A stretch of DNA of 35,489 nucleotides from an uncultured Gammaproteobacteria bacterium (GTDB taxonomy: Bacteria > Pseudomonadota > Gammaproteobacteria > Enterobacterales > Psychrobiaceae), in assembly GCA_937139475.1 (NCBI GenBank), contig CAKZQF010000083.1:1-35489 (forward strand), given 5' to 3'. Position 1 is the first letter of the stretch. Each line of letters begins with the position of its first letter. The notes below the pieces were generated by a model. That model was given only the letters and a program-made list of their open reading frames with translations. It made no database searches and was not told the origin of the DNA. Of the stretch, positions 33,980 through 35,489 are shown piece by piece. A program made the translations under genes and the position numbers.

Positions 33980-34798
33980 ATGAAAAAAATATTACTAGCA
34001 TTTCTGACGGTGCTATTGATGGCACCTGTTTGCAGCAACGCCGGAACTATATGGGATGAGTCCGTTGATGGAGATTTGTCGAATGGAGATGGGGCAGCTA
34101 CTAATGTCGGCTTACTGGACGCTGGTGCCTCGGACATCCTCGGATATCTCGATGCGGGAACGACCTCCACAACATCCGGTGGGCCGGATGAATTTGACGT
34201 CATTCAATTCACGACATCTGGCCCCTGGACATTCGATGTTATTGATTTTTCTGCGGGGAGTTCACCTGCTCTCGTATTATTCTTACAAACCGTAGACGGC
34301 CAACATATCGATTCCGCCCAAATAATCTCGCCATCTTCTGATCTTTTCGGCACGCGCGGGGCAGGAACTTTTAGACTCTTTCATATCCCACTCGGCAATA
34401 TGGGTACGCTCAGTTACACAAGTAGGATTAACATGGGCCCAGCCATAAAACCAGTTATCATCGACATCAAGCCTGGCAGCGATCCAAATTGCTTCAACGT
34501 AAACGGTCACGGTGTGATCCCTGTGGCGGTCTTTGGTAGCGATACCTTTGACGTAACGCTAATCGATCAAGACAGTCTATCTTTTGGTGGATTGGCGGTG
34601 CGTGTTCGCGGCAAGAATGGTACTCAATGCAGCATGGAGTATTCCAACGGTGATGACAATCTCGATTTGGTGTGTCATTTTGAGGACAAATCCGGCAATT
34701 GGTTAGAGGGTGGTGATGCAACGCTTGCAGGTACGCTGTTCGACGGTACCGTGTTCGAAGGCACAGACTCCATCTGCGTGACGCAAGTAGTTCCGTAG
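33980..34798 (+). CDS. secreted hypothetical protein with C-terminal IDIKPGSDPN-type domain
   Basis: A 272-residue protein, ATG 33980 with TTAGGAG upstream. A clean signal peptide ends PVCSNA-GTIW (about residue 21). The middle, about 22-150, is Gly/Ser/Asp-rich and beta-strand-like. The C-terminal 110 residues begin VIIDIKPGSDPNCFNVN and continue GVIPVAVFGSDTFDVTLID, a domain recurrent in secreted proteins of bacteria and archaea, often with calcium-binding-like DGxxD turns (here SNGDDNLDLVCHF). Four cysteines (CFN, TQCS, LVCHF, SICV) may form two disulphides. There is no sorting tail. Slightly higher GC than its neighbours. Function unknown; extracellular location likely. Confidence 0.8.
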   Translation: MKKILLAFLTVLLMAPVCSNAGTIWDESVDGDLSNGDGAATNVGLLDAGASDILGYLDAGTTSTTSGGPDEFDVIQFTTSGPWTFDVIDFSAGSSPALVLFLQTVDGQHIDSAQIISPSSDLFGTRGAGTFRLFHIPLGNMGTLSYTSRINMGPAIKPVIIDIKPGSDPNCFNVNGHGVIPVAVFGSDTFDVTLIDQDSLSFGGLAVRVRGKNGTQCSMEYSNGDDNLDLVCHFEDKSGNWLEGGDATLAGTLFDGTVFEGTDSICVTQVVP

Positions 34799-34821
34799 CC
34801 GAATCCGTAAGACTACTGAAA

Positions 34822-34845
34822 GCCCCATTTAGAGGTGGGGTTCTT
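34822..34845 (+). terminator. intrinsic terminator after the secreted protein gene
   Basis: GCCCCA / TGGGGT with an 8-nt loop, followed by TCTTCT, and preceded by GAAA. It lies 23 nt after the stop. Confidence 0.6.
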
Positions 34846-34848
34846 CTA

Positions 34849-34875
34849 TGTCCGGTTATGGCCGTGAGGTGACAT
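34849..34875 (+). repeat. partial cassette-like repeat, copy 5
   Basis: TGTCCGGTTATGGCCG matches the start of the other copies with one inserted G, then breaks off. The remainder ends GTGACATT, which makes a short inverted repeat with the start (ATGTC / GACAT). Confidence 0.5.
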
Positions 34876-34946
34876 TTACTGTAATACCAATAATGTCTGC
34901 AATACGCAAAAATTGACAGTTTAAGCAATACCCTACTTCACTACTT

Positions 34947-35489
34947 TTAAGTTAATGGACAAATAATATTACCCCTTTGTCCAATTACCTTAAGCTTTGC
35001 TTCAATGCCGTACTCGACTATATTTAGTTTACTTGCCAGCAATTTAATTGGATACTTTTTGCCATATCGACCATAAGTGAGTCGCTTAATCTTATGACCT
35101 ACTATTTGAGAAGCGATGTTTTCATCGATTTCTTTTTGCTTTAACTCATCAATTAATGTGTGCCGGAAGGAATATGCGGTTGGCCTCTCACCAGGCGTCA
35201 TGCCTATCTTTGTTTGCAACCGTCCTAACTCTTGGCAATATTGGCGTGACCAATCCTCGTTCTCATTGTTACGGCGGTAAGTAAAGACCTGCTCTGCCTT
35301 ATTCTTCTTTCTATTGGTAACAAACTCTGGAAAGCCAAGTTTGACCAACTGGTGATTGAGCGGAACTAACCTGCGTGAGTTAGAGTTCTTTAAACGTTGC
35401 CCAACGCCATTATCGCTTATTTTAATACACCAAAAGCCGCTATCTTGCTTTACGTCATCAACTCGCAACTGACAGGCTTCTGAGGGTCT
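34947..35489 (-). CDS. tyrosine site-specific integrase, C-terminal catalytic part, 5' truncated by the window edge
   Basis: The frame is open to the last base (35489), so the N-terminus is missing; 180 codons are seen. The very first codons read RPSEACQLRVDDV, the catalytic Arg-I motif. The beta-hairpin Lys region is LKNSNSRRLVPLN. The second catalytic block is YSFRHTLIDEL (His-x2-Arg family pattern, FRHT), followed by SQIVGHKIK and the probable nucleophile in RLTYGRYGK. This is the arrangement of phage/island-type integrases that use tRNA genes as targets, not of integron IntI, which has an extra helix this protein does not show. It is probably the integrase of the accessory region to its left. 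Confidence 0.9.
   Translation of the reverse strand, partial: RPSEACQLRVDDVKQDSGFWCIKISDNGVGQRLKNSNSRRLVPLNHQLVKLGFPEFVTNRKKNKAEQVFTYRRNNENEDWSRQYCQELGRLQTKIGMTPGERPTAYSFRHTLIDELKQKEIDENIASQIVGHKIKRLTYGRYGKKYPIKLLASKLNIVEYGIEAKLKVIGQRGNIICPLT

Noticed and set aside
34494..34928. 144-codon minus-strand ORF
   Set aside because: Antisense to the secreted protein gene, rich in His/Arg/Cys with no family resemblance; the plus-strand frame has a signal peptide and a known domain.

Overview
The window looks like a chromosomal segment of a marine gammaproteobacterium, most likely Alteromonadales (Colwellia/Thalassotalea-like). The reasons are a TonB-dependent receptor paired with a large surface polysaccharide-active beta-helix protein carrying a GlyGly-CTERM-like tail, an enterobacterial-type methylglyoxal synthase, an RND pump, and an AT-rich accessory half. 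The assignment is an inference from gene content; no rRNA or intact tRNA is present.

Left half (1-21.7 kb), ordinary genes. A 5'-truncated outer-membrane porin-like gene is followed 6 nt later by a BCCT transporter and a terminator. A minus-strand pair encodes a 1207-residue secreted parallel beta-helix protein and a TonB-dependent receptor, a small polysaccharide-utilisation unit without a visible regulator. mgsA follows, with an unrecognised 48-residue ORF upstream. Next is a complete RND efflux operon (adaptor, pump, outer-membrane channel; 17380 to 11568 on the minus strand) with a divergent LysR regulator and palindromes between them. An arsenic operon encodes an ArsC-ArsR fusion, Acr3 and ArsJ. 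The fusion carries Ser where the catalytic Cys of ArsC should be, and no GAPDH partner for ArsJ is adjacent.

Right half (21.7-35.5 kb), accessory and clearly AT-rich. It begins with degenerate tRNA 3'-end remnants (T-arm, acceptor strand and CCA); one of the two here, and a third at 11.5 kb, is followed by a near-identical intrinsic terminator. Then comes a seven-gene cluster that I read as an uncharacterised isoprenoid biosynthesis and export locus. On the plus strand are a polyprenyl diphosphate synthase, a squalene/phytoene-synthase-like enzyme with an extra prenyl-synthase-like C-terminal part, a three-His-box membrane desaturase/ketolase-like protein and a methyltransferase. Converging on them with one base between stops are a Rieske oxygenase and a DrrA/DrrB-type ABC exporter. 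There is no CrtI-type desaturase, no lycopene cyclase and no class II terpene cyclase, so the product is not an ordinary carotenoid or hopanoid.

Beyond the cluster (30.9-34.9 kb) small hypothetical genes (YajG-like lipoprotein, tail-anchored protein, zinc-ribbon membrane protein, DUF2750, a secreted protein) are separated by an approximately 75-85 bp imperfectly palindromic repeat, always in the same orientation. This looks like a cassette array, but the repeat does not have attC polarity. The window ends inside a tyrosine integrase gene. Together the tRNA tails, AT-rich cargo, repeat array and integrase suggest a genomic island.
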